Below are positions 17,710-25,116 of a stretch of DNA of 37,581 nt, one piece after another. The stretch lies in contig CAJNDS010000745.1 in the NCBI GenBank assembly GCA_905221605.1, positions 1 through 37,581 of the forward strand, given 5' to 3'. This DNA is from Symbiodinium natans (taxonomy: Eukaryota > Sar > Dinophyceae > Suessiales > Symbiodiniaceae). The translations under genes were made by a program, and so were the position numbers. Position 1 is the first letter of the stretch. Every line of letters starts with the position of its first letter. Under the pieces are notes generated by a model, which worked only from the letters and a program-made list of their open reading frames with translations, was not told the DNA's origin and did not search any database.

Positions 17710-17786
17710 GCTGGGGCGCAAATGTCGTCAGCCGGGCGCCTGGTCGCTGTGCTCATGGGATTGCGTGCAAGGAGGGGCGCCAACCA
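17710..17786 (+). CDS. Exon with ATG, possible gene start
   Basis: Reads AGAQ then MSSAGRLVAVLMGLRARRGA N, two bases out at CA|GTAGAA. The ATG at 17722 could start translation (basic, hydrophobic N-terminus), or the exon may be internal with acceptor GCCAG. Follows the apparent stop at 17628. Confidence 0.6.
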
Positions 17787-17998
17787 GTAGAAGTAGAATT
17801 ATAAGGACCCTACATTGAGGGTTTAGGGTTTCGGGTGTAGGGTTTAGGGTTTAGGGTTTGGGGTTCAGGAGGGGTCGCCCCCCTTCCCCGAGTCACAAGT
17901 AGAGTCATAAGGACTCTAAGTTGGGTTATAAGGATCCTGACTGAGGTTAGAAGTCCCTTGGTTATAGTTAGTATAGTAAGGGGGGCCCCTCCTTGTAG
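17787..17998 (+). mobile_element. Family-D element, copy 2, equal to a whole intron
   Basis: 212 bp from GTAGAAGTAGAATTATAAGG to CCCCTCCTTGTAG. Both ends are exon edges of a phase-consistent pair. Contains TTTAGGG copies. The right end is the reverse complement of family-D copy 1. Confidence 0.65.
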
Positions 17999-18081
17999 TC
18001 CTCTCGACCCAAGAGTAAGGCCACTTTGGCGGGCTGGCGCGGCTCTCCATGCTGGAGTCGCTTGGAAGCGGCAAAAAATAG
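17999..18081 (+). CDS. Internal exon
   Basis: Acceptor CTTGTAG, donor ATAG|GTGGTG. One base in, PLDPRVRPLWRAGAALHAGV then AWKRQKI, one out. Joins 17710-17786 as ...AN-H-PLDP. Confidence 0.7.
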
Positions 18082-18270
18082 GTGGTGGGGAAGGTTTGGG
18101 GTTTGGGGTTGAGGGTTTAGGGTCTATTAGGGTTGAGGGTTTAGGGTTTAGGGGTTTAGGGTTTGGGGTCTTGGGGGTTGGGGCGCGTCCGCGGGGGGGG
18201 GACTTGAGGGCGTTTCGGGTTCAGGAGCTATGAGTTTAGGCTGGAGTTTGCTTTCTTTGCCATTGCCAAG

Positions 18271-18303
18271 CAAGCTTCGGATTTAGGCCAAAGAAAAAGC
18301 AGA
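18271..18303 (+). CDS. Small basic exon
   Basis: Acceptor GCCAAG, donor A|GTGAGG (strong). Two bases complete Ala, then SFGFRPKKKQ, one out. Phase fits 17999-18081. Confidence 0.55.
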
Positions 18304-18578
18304 GTGAGGGTTCAGGGCTTCGGGTTTAGGTCTAGGGTTTAGGGTTCAGGGTTCAGGGTTTAGGGTTCAGGGTTTAGGGTTTAGGGCTTAGGGTTTAGGG
18401 TTTAGGGTTTAGGGTTTAGGGTTTAGGGTTTATCCTGAATCTTTCGCCCCAAGCCAATGGACTTATGGCTTGTGTAGGCTTCAGGGTTTGGGGGGCTTGG
18501 GGTTTAGGGTTTAGGGTTTCGGCACATGCAGGATACCTCCAGTGTTTAGGGCTCAGGGTTTCGGGCTCTTGGAAACAG

Positions 18579-18636
18579 TATCACACCCTTCCTACATACT
18601 CAAGCTTTGAACGGCCAAGAACTTGAAAACGCCTAA
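18579..18636 (+). CDS. Exon, possible gene end
   Basis: Acceptor AAACAG; one base in, ITPFLHTQALNGQELEN then A and TAA. The stop lies where the exon meets CCTAACCCTAAA, so the repeat supplies it unless a GC donor (AAC|GCCTAA) is used. A GA...CA microexon at 18528-18537 could supply the phase. Confidence 0.5.
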
Positions 18637-18712
18637 CCCTAAACCCTAAATCCTAAACCCTATTTTTTGGGGGGGGATGAGGGCGGAGGGACTTCGGGGA
18701 ACTTGTGCTCAG

Positions 18713-18776
18713 GCATACCTGCATGGAGCACCCAGCGGCGCTCCATGGGCTTGGGGCCAAGTTCTGTGACTGCAGG
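18713..18776 (+). CDS. Internal exon
   Basis: Acceptor GCTCAG, donor AGG|GTTTAGGG. One base in, HTCMEHPAALHGLGAKFCDC plus R, phase 0 out. Cys/His-rich. Confidence 0.65.
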
Positions 18777-18835
18777 GTTTAGGGTTTAGGGTTTAGGGTT
18801 TAGAGTTTAGGGTTTATGAAAATTCGTGGACTCAG

Positions 18836-19066
18836 AGAAGTGATGGACCCTATGTAGTCCACTCTCCCTCATACTAACCCGCCCCCACCCCCCACATGAG
18901 AAGGGGGGGGGGGGGTTCAGATTAGGGGGAGGGGATTGTACGCTAAACCCCAAACCCAAAACCCTAAAGTGCCCAGTTGCGAGACCACATTGGGTTGTAT
19001 AAAAACCCCGCGCAGTCGATTTATGAAAGGAATTGCCCGAAGCGTTTGGGGCAGTGCTTCTGACTC
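18836..19066 (+). CDS. Two exons (18836-18853 and 18984-19066)
   Basis: RSDGPY (acceptor CTCAG, donor TAT|GTAGTC), then TTLGCIKTPRSRFMKGIARS and VWGSASD with two bases out at TC|GTAAAA. Both in phase 0 with 18713-18776. The antisense frame at 18807-19106 is less supported. Confidence 0.6.
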
Positions 19067-19127
19067 GTAAAACGTTAAGCAAGAAAATCAAACGATAACT
19101 TTGCAAATATCGGGGCAGGCAGGCGAT

Positions 19128-19365
19128 ATTCCAGTACTAAGCTTGTACTACAAATACATGAGAACAATCGCGGGCACGTCGGTTCCAGTACTAAGCTTGT
19201 ACTACAAATCAACGAAACCCAGCCGGTTTCAGCATTAAGCTTGTACTACGAACCAATGAAAAGCCAGCCGGCTCGCGGGAACATCGGTTCCAGTACTAAA
19301 CTTGTACTACAAATCAACGATTACCCAGCCGGCTCACGGGGAACGTCGGTTCCCAGCACTAAGCA
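19128..19365. repeat. Tandem repeat, about 5 copies of 45-61 bp
   Basis: TTCCAGTACTAAGCTTGTAC recurs near 19129, 19183, 19228 (diverged), 19288 and 19350. AGTACTAAGCTTGTACT is itself palindromic. Followed by CCCTAAA copies. Confidence 0.85.
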
Positions 19366-19594
19366 ACCTAAACCCCTAAACCCTAAACCCTAAACCCTAA
19401 ACCCTAAAACCCTGCACCCTAAACCCTTCTGGACTAAGGCAAGCCAGAAACCCCCGAGCTGGTCTGGTTTTTTGTACCTACTTTCCAACATAGTGCTAGC
19501 GGACCCGGCTAGGTAAGAAAGTCTGCTGCGGCATTGGACACCCTCTCCGGGCTTTGTTGGGTTTAGGGGTTTAGGCTGAAAGTCGGGGTCTAGG

Positions 19595-19813
19595 TTGGGA
19601 TGATCCCCCCCTTAGACTGCACAGTCAGTAATCGGATGATCATCGGGGTCACTATAATCCCGACTAAGGACCGTGCCCTAAACCCCAAACCCCATACCCT
19701 AAAACCCTAAACCCTAAACCCTAAACCCTAAACCCTAACCCCTAACCCCTAAACCCTAAACCCTAAACCCTAAACCCTGTGAAGGACTGTCAGGATAAAG
19801 GGGAACATCCCAA
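19595..19813. mobile_element. Family-A element, copy 3, with telomeric loop
   Basis: TTGGGATGATCCCCCC left, GGGGAACATCCCAA right, inner arm AGTCAGTAATCGG. The loop holds CCCTAAA-type copies (19676-19777). The next exon begins eight bases past its end. Confidence 0.8.
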
Positions 19814-19820
19814 GGTGCAG

Positions 19821-19912
19821 ATTTTTGCGGGTTTCAGGTTCAAGGAACCTCGCATCCCGGCTCTCCAAGCTTGGCTGAGGTCGGAGAAGCCGACGTCCGA
19901 GCAGGAGGCTGG
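19821..19912 (+). CDS. Internal exon, unknown protein
   Basis: Acceptor GTGCAG, donor GG|GTTTAGGG. IFAGFRFKEPRIPALQAWLR then SEKPTSEQEA, two out. A shorter start at TTTCAG opens a second frame. Confidence 0.65.
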
Positions 19913-20111
19913 GTTTAGGGTTTAGGGTTTAGGGTTTAGTTTGGGGTTCGGGGTTTGGGGTTTAGGGTTTAGGGTTTCGGTTTTCGGTTTAGGGTTTAGG
20001 GTTTTGAGTTTGGGTCCCAGGGCCTGGTTGTTCCGACAATAATAAGGGTGTCCCCTTTTCAGGTAGGTGTCGGAGGGTTTAGGGCGTTAAGGTTTGGACT
20101 GTGGGAGCAAG

Positions 20112-20138
20112 GCTTGGTTCTCAACAAGTTGCTCCGTC
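20112..20138 (+). CDS. Small internal exon
   Basis: Acceptor AGCAAG, donor GTC|GTGGGT. LGSQQVAP after one base (fits 19821-19912); AWFSTSCSV in phase 0 is the alternative. Confidence 0.4.
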
Positions 20139-20153
20139 GTGGGTTTTTGTAGG

Positions 20154-20245
20154 GTTTAGGGTTTAGGGTTTAGGGTTTAGGGTTTAGGGTTTAGGGTTTA
20201 GGGTTTAGGGTTTAGGGTTTAGGGTTTAGGGTTTAGGGTTTAGGG
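20154..20245. repeat. TTTAGGG array
   Basis: About 13 perfect heptamers. Confidence 0.9.
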
Positions 20246-20294
20246 GCCAACTTAGGCTTGCGGCATTCTGCCTTTTCGGGGGATTGGGGCGAAG

Positions 20295-20376
20295 AGCGTC
20301 GCCAACGTGCGCAGGCGCGGTACTTAGCCGCCAAAGAGGTCAAGGAGAAGCTCGGTTCCCGGGAAGCCCAGCTACC
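20295..20376 (+). CDS. Internal exon, helical, before a family-C element
   Basis: RRQRAQARYLAAKEVKEKLG then SREAQL is strongly helix-like. Acceptor GCGAAG; the 3' edge lies at or near CTACC|ATTTTCTTAAG, the left end of family C. Phase does not match 20112-20138 in this frame. Confidence 0.55.
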
Positions 20377-20495
20377 ATTTTCTTAAGAACCCCCCCCCCC
20401 CCCAACAAAAAAAAAGGGCCAACAACAGAAGGCATTCTTCCTTATAAGGCCAATTCAGGGACCATAACCACTTTTGCCGGAGGTTCTTAAACAAG
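20377..20495. mobile_element. Family-C element, copy 1
   Basis: TTTTCTTAAGAACC then a C-run; right end GAGGTTCTTAAACAAG. The centre carries CTTCCTTATAAGG, shared with copies 2-4. Confidence 0.75.
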
Positions 20496-20603
20496 TCGTA
20501 GTAAGCCCTAAAACCTTGACACCCTAACACCCCCAGCCTGTAATCCCTAAACTGTGCTTGACGGCGTGAACCCTGATAATCCCAAAACCGGGAAACCCCG
20601 AGC

Positions 20604-20687
20604 ATGGAAGGACTATTCCTTTCGCCTCAAGAGCTATTGTTGCGTAGAACTGTGCTGCAGCTACATCCTACATTCCATGAAGCCTAA
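20604..20687 (+). CDS. Terminal exon candidate
   Basis: EGLFLSPQELLLRRTVLQLH then PTFHEA and TAA, the stop lying in GCCTAAACC. It begins with an ATG, but an acceptor (GGAAG at 20610) also exists. Leucine-rich and helix-like. Confidence 0.5.
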   Translation: MEGLFLSPQELLLRRTVLQLHPTFHEA

Positions 20688-20794
20688 ACCTTGCTCTAGC
20701 AGCTTTAGATGGGTAGCGCTCTAAATTCGGGTTTAGGGTTTAGGGTTTAGGGTTTAAGAGTTTGTCGTTTAGGGTTTGGGGTTTCCTTCTGCTA

Positions 20795-20901
20795 GCTACT
20801 ATTTGCTTAAGAACGCCCAACAAAAATCAATAGTCTTCCTTATACGGATAATATTGGGATCAGTGTCTTTTACTTGTTGGGTTTCTTAAGCAAGTAGTAG
20901 C
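20795..20901. mobile_element. Family-C element, copy 2
   Basis: GCTACTATTTGCTTAAGAAC and GTTTCTTAAGCAAGTAGTAG C are inverted ends around CTTCCTTATACGG. No flanking exons found. Confidence 0.8.
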
Positions 20902-20958
20902 TACGTGCGCCGTAATTACTGTATAGGGGGCCCTGAACCCTAAACCCTGAACCCTAAG

Positions 20959-21045
20959 GCATGGGGGCTACTGGCACGGCCAAAATGTTCGGCTAGACAT
21001 GCGCGGCCCCCGGAAATCAGCGTCAGCTCTGCAACTTGGATTCTG
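20959..21045 (+). CDS. Internal exon, unknown protein
   Basis: Acceptor CTAAG at the end of CCCTAAA copies; donor TG|GTACGT. One base in, HGGYWHGQNVRLDMRGPRKS then ASALQLGF, two out. Only this frame is open. Confidence 0.7.
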
Positions 21046-21100
21046 GTACGTTTAGGGTTTCGGGTTTAGGGTTTAGGGTTTAGATTTTAGGGTTAAAGAT

Positions 21101-21194
21101 ACGGGGGACCCTTAAAAGGGAACCCCTTCTGAACCCTCTTCTGGCTCTCTGAAACAGGGACCTTATTCAGAGGGTCTATATCCCCAAGGGTCCC
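21101..21194. mobile_element. Hairpin element K
   Basis: CGGGGGACCCTTAAAAGGG on the left, CCCCAAGGGTCCCCC on the right, about 95 bp, inside the intron 21046-21220. Confidence 0.65.
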
Positions 21195-21220
21195 CCTAAT
21201 CCTATCCCCTAAACGTGGAG

Positions 21221-21264
21221 GCTGACATACTTTGTTACATTTTGGGTCCCATTGGAGCTTCACG
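21221..21264 (+). CDS. Hydrophobic internal exon
   Basis: Acceptor GTGGAG, donor CACG|GTACTT. One base completes Trp, then LTYFVTFWVPLELH, one out: part of a possible membrane segment. Fits 20959-21045. Confidence 0.65.
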
Positions 21265-21269
21265 GTACT

Positions 21270-21360
21270 TATATATATATATATATGTATGTATATATAT
21301 ATATATTATTTATTTATTTATTTATTTAATTTTATATACATATGTACATACAATCTAGTG

Positions 21361-21397
<37 letters not shown>

Positions 21398-21405
21398 TAC
21401 ATATT
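21270..21405. repeat. TA / TATT microsatellites in an intron
   Basis: (TA)n, (TTTA)n, (TA)n. Fills the intron between 21264 and 21421. Confidence 0.9.
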
Positions 21406-21420
21406 CCTCATGCTAGGAAG

Positions 21421-21551
21421 GCAATCAGAATAGTTCGCAACAGTCGTTCAAGGTCCTAGTTAGTTCGCATTAAACTTCAAGTGCTGCTTTGTTTGGTTTC
21501 AAGGCTTGTGTCTTGGGAATTAGAATCATGAATCATGGCCTAGAAGCATAA
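21421..21551 (+). CDS. Two exons (21421-21452, 21504-21551), possible gene end
   Basis: NQNSSQQSFK (acceptor AGGAAG, donor AAG|GTCC), then ACVLGIRIMNHGLEA and TAA from acceptor TTTCAAG. The first joins 21221-21264 in frame; the second is weaker. Confidence 0.5.
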
Positions 21552-21559
21552 TGGGCAAA

Positions 21560-21710
21560 AAAACCCTAAACCCTAAACCCTAAACCCCAAACCCTAAACC
21601 CTAAACCCTAAACCCTAAAACCTAAACCCCAAACCCTAAACCCTAGACCCTAAACCCTAAACCCTAAACCCCAAACCCTAAACCCTAAACCCTAGACCCT
21701 TAACCCAAAT
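21560..21710. repeat. CCCTAAA array with variants
   Basis: About 20 copies, including CCCCAAA and CCCTAGA variants. Confidence 0.9.
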
Positions 21711-21739
21711 TTTCGGGATGTTTGGGGCGATGTGTTGAG

Positions 21740-21833
21740 TTTCGTGCAACACGCTTTTCTTGGGTTTTTTGGTTTAGGGTTTGGGGTTTAGGGGTTCAGG
21801 TCGGGATGTGTATGCTAGTGGTCGTATTGCCCG
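21740..21833 (+). CDS. Two candidate exons (21740-21763 and 21800-21833)
   Basis: FRATRFSW (acceptor TTGAG, donor TGG|GTTTTT) and VGMCMLVVVLP (acceptor TTCAG, donor G|GTGGTC). Both in phase 0, with a telomeric intron of 36 nt between. Weak. Confidence 0.35.
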
Positions 21834-22161
21834 GTGGTCTCTTTAAGTAGGTTTTCTGTTTTGTATGGGTTCTTATTAGGGTATCTAGGGGCTATTTTAA
21901 GGTGTAAGGGTAACCACCGGCTTTTATAAGCTATTGGGGTTTAGGGCACTAAGCTGGCAGACTCACAGCCTTAGCGGTAGGGGCCCTTTTAAGAACCAGG
22001 GCCGGGACGCTTCCGGGGTTGGTTTAGGTTTTGCTCGTGGGGTTCAGGGTTTAGGGTTTATGTAGGGTTTAGGGTTTGGGGTTTAGAGTTTAGGGTTTTG
22101 GATTTAGGGTTTAGGGCTTGGGGTTTACAGACTGTAGGAGGGTTGTAAAGCCATGAAGCAG

Positions 22162-22308
22162 GAACCTGAAGCATGTTGGAGTGCCATCCCTGCACTTGGT
22201 GTGGTGGCAGTCCAGGTCAAAATTTCGGCGTGTCTTCCTTGAAGCCGTGGACAAGGTGTTCAGCGCATGTTTGCGAGGTTGTTGGATTTAGGCAAGCAAG
22301 TCCTTCTG
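22162..22308 (+). CDS. Three exons (22162-22198, 22245-22277, 22301-22308)
   Basis: EPEACWSAIPAL (acceptor AAGCAG, donor G|GTGTGG); then VDKVFSACLR (acceptor TGAAG, donor G|GTTGTT); then an 8-nt microexon completing Val and giving LL before a GC donor (CTG|GCTCCC). Phases close throughout. The last exon borders a family-B element. Confidence 0.5.
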
Positions 22309-22375
22309 GCTCCCTATATCCCCTTCAAGGGATTAGATAGGGTACCTCATTCCCTCATTCCCTACTAAGAACCAG
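22306..22375 (+). mobile_element. Family-B element, copy 2, as a short intron
   Basis: CTGGCTCCCTATATCCCC left, CCTCATTCCCTACTAAGAAC then CAG right. The right end is exactly the acceptor of the exon at 22376. Confidence 0.75.
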
Positions 22376-22434
22376 CCTCAAGGCGCTATCGCAAGGCGCT
22401 TCATAGCTTTGGACGTGGTAGAGACCAAGTCTTT
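22376..22434 (+). CDS. Internal exon directly after family B
   Basis: Acceptor AGAACCAG; PQGAIARRFIALDVVETKS in phase 0, two out at TT|GTCATA. Only this frame is open. Confidence 0.7.
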
Positions 22435-22535
22435 GTCATAGTTGGGGAACATGTTGCATTTTTAGGGTACTTAAACCCAATAAGCAAAAACAATTTAATT
22501 TTCAATATTACCCCAACAATGAACTAGAAGTGCAG

Positions 22536-22577
22536 GGTCTCTAATGTACCGAATGCCTTCTTTTCGAATGAGAAGCA
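22536..22577 (+). CDS. Internal exon
   Basis: Acceptor GTGCAG, donor CA|GTGAGA (strong). One base in, VSNVPNAFFSNEK, two out. A second open frame runs to a TGA at 22610. Confidence 0.65.
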
Positions 22578-22674
22578 GTGAGACAAGACCCGAAATGCCT
22601 AGAGCCTACAACTGACTAGTCCTTGAAGGATAAGATTTGGGGGCCTACTTCCCTCTTCCCTACCACCCGAAACT

Positions 22675-22925
22675 CTACGAATCCTAAACCGAAAACTCTA
22701 AACCCTAAATCCTAAACCCTAATCCTTCGAACCCTCAACCCTAAACCCTAAAGTCTAAACCCAATCCTTAGAACCTTCAACCCTAAGCCCTAAACCTTAG
22801 GCCCTAAACTCTTAGATCCCCACAGCCTAAACCCTAAACCTAAACCCTCAGAACTAACCCTTAACCTCAACCTTGAACCTTAAACCCTTAACCCTAAACC
22901 TTTTGAACCCCAAAGCCTAAACCCA
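22675..22925. repeat. Degenerate CCCTAAA sequence
   Basis: Many decayed copies, all in CCCTAAA orientation, ending just before the exon at 22931. Confidence 0.8.
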
Positions 22926-22930
22926 TGCAG

Positions 22931-23017
22931 CTTCCAGTCGCCAGCAATGATGCCCAAAGCAGGTGCTCCCACTTCGATACCTGGGGACGGGCGCTCAAAA
23001 AAAGGCCCCGACCTTGG
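22931..23017 (+). CDS. Internal exon, unknown protein
   Basis: Acceptor CATGCAG, donor GG|GTTTAGGG. One base completes His, then FQSPAMMPKAGAPTSIPGDG and RSKKGPDL, two out. Both flanks are telomeric. Confidence 0.75.
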
Positions 23018-23166
23018 GTTTAGGGTTCAGGGTTAGGTGGGTTCAGGGTTCTAAGGGCTCCACGGGTTCTAAGGGTTTTTAGGGGCTTCAGGGTGGCTTA
23101 GGCTAACTTTGCCAGGTTGGCTTAGGGTCTCCCCTCCCCCCCTTCCCTCCGCTATGATATGAGCAG

Positions 23167-23301
23167 CTCCCGAAGCTGTGCGTCCCATTTTTGTCCGGGC
23201 AATATCGGTGCCTTAACGAATAGAATAGGGTTCTGGGGAACCCTATGCGTGTTTACGAAACAGGCCCTGGAGCCCTCAACCCACAACACCCCTTGGCCAG
23301 G
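23167..23301 (+). CDS. Two exons (23167-23207, 23264-23301)
   Basis: SRSCASHFCPGNI (acceptor GAGCAG, donor G|GTGCCT), then PGALNPQHPLAR (acceptor AAACAG, donor AGG|GTTTAGGG). The 56-nt intron contains the hairpin ATAGGGTTC/GAACCCTAT. Phases join 23017 exactly. Confidence 0.7.
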
Positions 23302-23401
23302 GTTTAGGGTTTGGGGTGAGGCCTGAACCCTAAACCCGAAGCCCTCTTTGTGTGAAGCACCTGAGATCCTAAGCCCTAACTGCCTTTCTAATCCTGTTCA
23401 G

Positions 23402-23440
23402 CTCTTCAAAGAATGCCACAATGCGTTTCATGTCATCCGC
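23402..23440 (+). CDS. Internal exon (GC donor) or gene end
   Basis: Acceptor GTTCAG; LFKECHNAFHVIR in phase 0, then CGC|GCTTAAGG as GC donor, or A and TAA as a stop. A second frame (SSKNATMRFMSSALK) ends at AAG|GTTTAGGG. Confidence 0.5.
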
Positions 23441-23593
23441 GCTTAAGGTTTAGGGTTCGGGTTTAGGGTTTAGGGTTCAGGGTTTAGGGTCTAGGGTCTA
23501 GGTCTAGGGCCTAGGGTTCAGGATTAGGGTCTAGAGTATAGGGTTTAGAGTTCTTGTTGAAGGGGAGGCATGGAATCGGCCAGCATCAGCAAG

Positions 23594-23742
23594 TACATGT
23601 GCCATGTCGTTAAGGGCGCGGTACCCTAGCACTCCCCAATTCTGCTTCTAGCCCTAAACCCTAAACCCTTAACCCTGGCCTCCGGAGTGGCCTAGAAGTA
23701 TGTCGTTGTACGTCGGCAAGATACTACGATATTTCCCTAGGG
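23594..23742 (+). CDS. Two exons (23594-23620, 23696-23742)
   Basis: YMCHVVKGA (acceptor GCAAG, donor GCG|GTACCC), then an exon open in several frames (SMSLYVGKILRYFPR, or KYVVVRRQDTTIFP to a TAG). The frame of the second is unresolved. Confidence 0.45.
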
Positions 23743-23809
23743 GTTGAGGGTTTAGGGTTTAGGGTTTAGGGGTTGAGGGTTGAGGGCGATGAGAGGAACC
23801 TTCATGTAG

Positions 23810-23821
23810 AACACATCTCAT
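23810..23821 (+). CDS. 12-nt microexon candidate
   Basis: Acceptor ATGTAG, strong donor CAT|GTAAGC, reads NTSH in phase 0. Confidence 0.3.
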
Positions 23822-23882
23822 GTAAGCCCGTGGTTTAGGGTTTAAGGTTCAATGCTTGACATGGGTCTGTGACGGCCACTAG

Positions 23883-24031
23883 GAGAGGAACTACAGACAC
23901 TAGGCTTCATGGCCGGACACAGCTGCGTCTGAGGCGGCTGAGCTCTGAGTGCCGTCCTTGGAGTCAGGGCGCAGTGTACATATCATCCAGCTGTGGCAGC
24001 GTCTCGCCCATGATGGTTCTTACTCATGAAG
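23883..24031 (+). CDS. Long internal exon, unknown protein
   Basis: 149 nt, acceptor CACTAG, donor GAAG|GTGATA. One base in, RGTTDTRLHGRTQLRLRRLS, SECRPWSQGA, VYISSSCGSVSPMMVLTHE, one out. Open throughout. Confidence 0.65.
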
Positions 24032-24123
24032 GTGATACACTCACAATAAAACTCTGGTCTTAGGGTTTATAGGGTTTAGGGTTTAGGGTTTAGGGTTTAG
24101 GGTTTAGGGACCCAGCTGTCAAG

Positions 24124-24150
24124 AGCTTCCATTCTCCTAGCCTTGAACAC
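24124..24150 (+). CDS. Small internal exon
   Basis: Acceptor TCAAG, donor CAC|GTAGAA; SFHSPSLEH in phase 0. The frame stays open beyond the donor for 15 codons. Confidence 0.45.
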
Positions 24151-24215
24151 GTAGAAGTGCTGCTTGCCTCAACGAGAAGAACTATCCACCCTAAGCCCTA
24201 AACCCCGAAGAGCAG

Positions 24216-24313
24216 GGGAGGCACTGGCCGGCATGCCTTGGTGCGATCGGCGGCAGATAGCTTATGCATTGATGGAGCAAAAAACCGGGCTTTACGATCG
24301 GCACTCTCATTCG
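24216..24313 (+). CDS. Long internal exon, unknown protein
   Basis: Acceptor GAGCAG, donor TCG|GTTTAGGG. Two bases in, EALAGMPWCDRRQIAYALME then QKTGLYDRHSHS, phase 0 out. Another frame (GGTGRHALVRS) is open but less protein-like. Confidence 0.75.
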
Positions 24314-24357
24314 GTTTAGGGCTTAGGCCTTTGCGTTTTTAGGAGATAAGGCTGCAG

Positions 24358-24438
24358 GATCGTGTCCTTAAGTCCCAGCCCTATGGCTACTTGAGGATTG
24401 CCAAGTTTGGGACGGCTCGGGAGGGTAGAGAACTGCCT
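24358..24438 (+). CDS. Internal exon, unknown protein
   Basis: Acceptor GCTGCAG, donor CCT|GTAAGG (canonical). DRVLKSQPYGYLRIAKFGTA then REGRELP, phase 0 both sides, continuing 24216-24313 directly. Confidence 0.8.
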
Positions 24439-24544
24439 GTAAGGGCTAGGGATGTTAGGGCCCGGAGTTTAGGATCTTGAGCGTTTGTTGCTTGGGGCTT
24501 TGGGACCTCGGGTTTGGGATCTCAACCCGCTGCTTAGGGCTTAG

Positions 24545-24676
24545 GCCATTTGGGCGGAAATCTCGCGAAGACGCTTATTAGCATCCGACAGGCAGATGTC
24601 TGGAGAGCTGAGCCACAACTTAGACTGGCAACCTCGATTAGCCACCATCGCAGCAGCCCTAAACCCTAAACACTAG
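24545..24676 (+). CDS. Terminal exon with telomere-encoded C-terminus
   Basis: Acceptor GCTTAG; AIWAEISRRRLLASDRQMSG then ELSHNLDWQPRLATIAAALNPKH and TAG. The last residues (LNPKH) are read from CCCTAAACCCTAAACAC. A donor at CACTA|GTACTC is the alternative. Phase follows 24438. Confidence 0.7.
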   Translation, partial: AIWAEISRRRLLASDRQMSGELSHNLDWQPRLATIAAALNPKH

Positions 24677-25110
24677 TACTCTGGGCCCCATAAGCCCTGA
24701 ACAATAAATCCCAGCCCGAGTTGGATACATGTAAGGCCTCCAATCCCTCGACCAACACCCAAAAATCCACAGAAGCTCAAACACACATTCGTGCAGTACA
24801 CAAGACAAGTGAACATTGGGTTTTAGCCTTTCTGAACCGTAAACCATAAGCTCCAACACCGAAACACCACGCACCTCTAAGCGCTCAACCGCAAAAGCCG
24901 AAAACCTCAAACCCTAAGACCCCTACACCCCTAAAGCCCTGACCCTAAACCCCTAAATCTCCTCAAAGCCCTCAACCCCTAAACCCCCTAAACCCTCACC
25001 TCTAGGCGTCCTGTTCTGAAACCATAAACCCTAAGTCCCCTAAACCCCCAAGCCCTAAACCCGCAAACCCTGAAACCCCAAAACCCGAAATCCCGTAAAA
25101 CCCTCCTCAC
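24677..25110. other. Intergenic or intron, degenerate repeats
   Basis: Two weak candidates: 24714-24729 (PELDT, donor GTAAGG) and 24798-24820 (HKTSEHW, donor GTTTTA). Decayed CCCTAAA from about 24908 to 25100. Confidence 0.5.
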
Positions 25111-25116
25111 GCAGCC

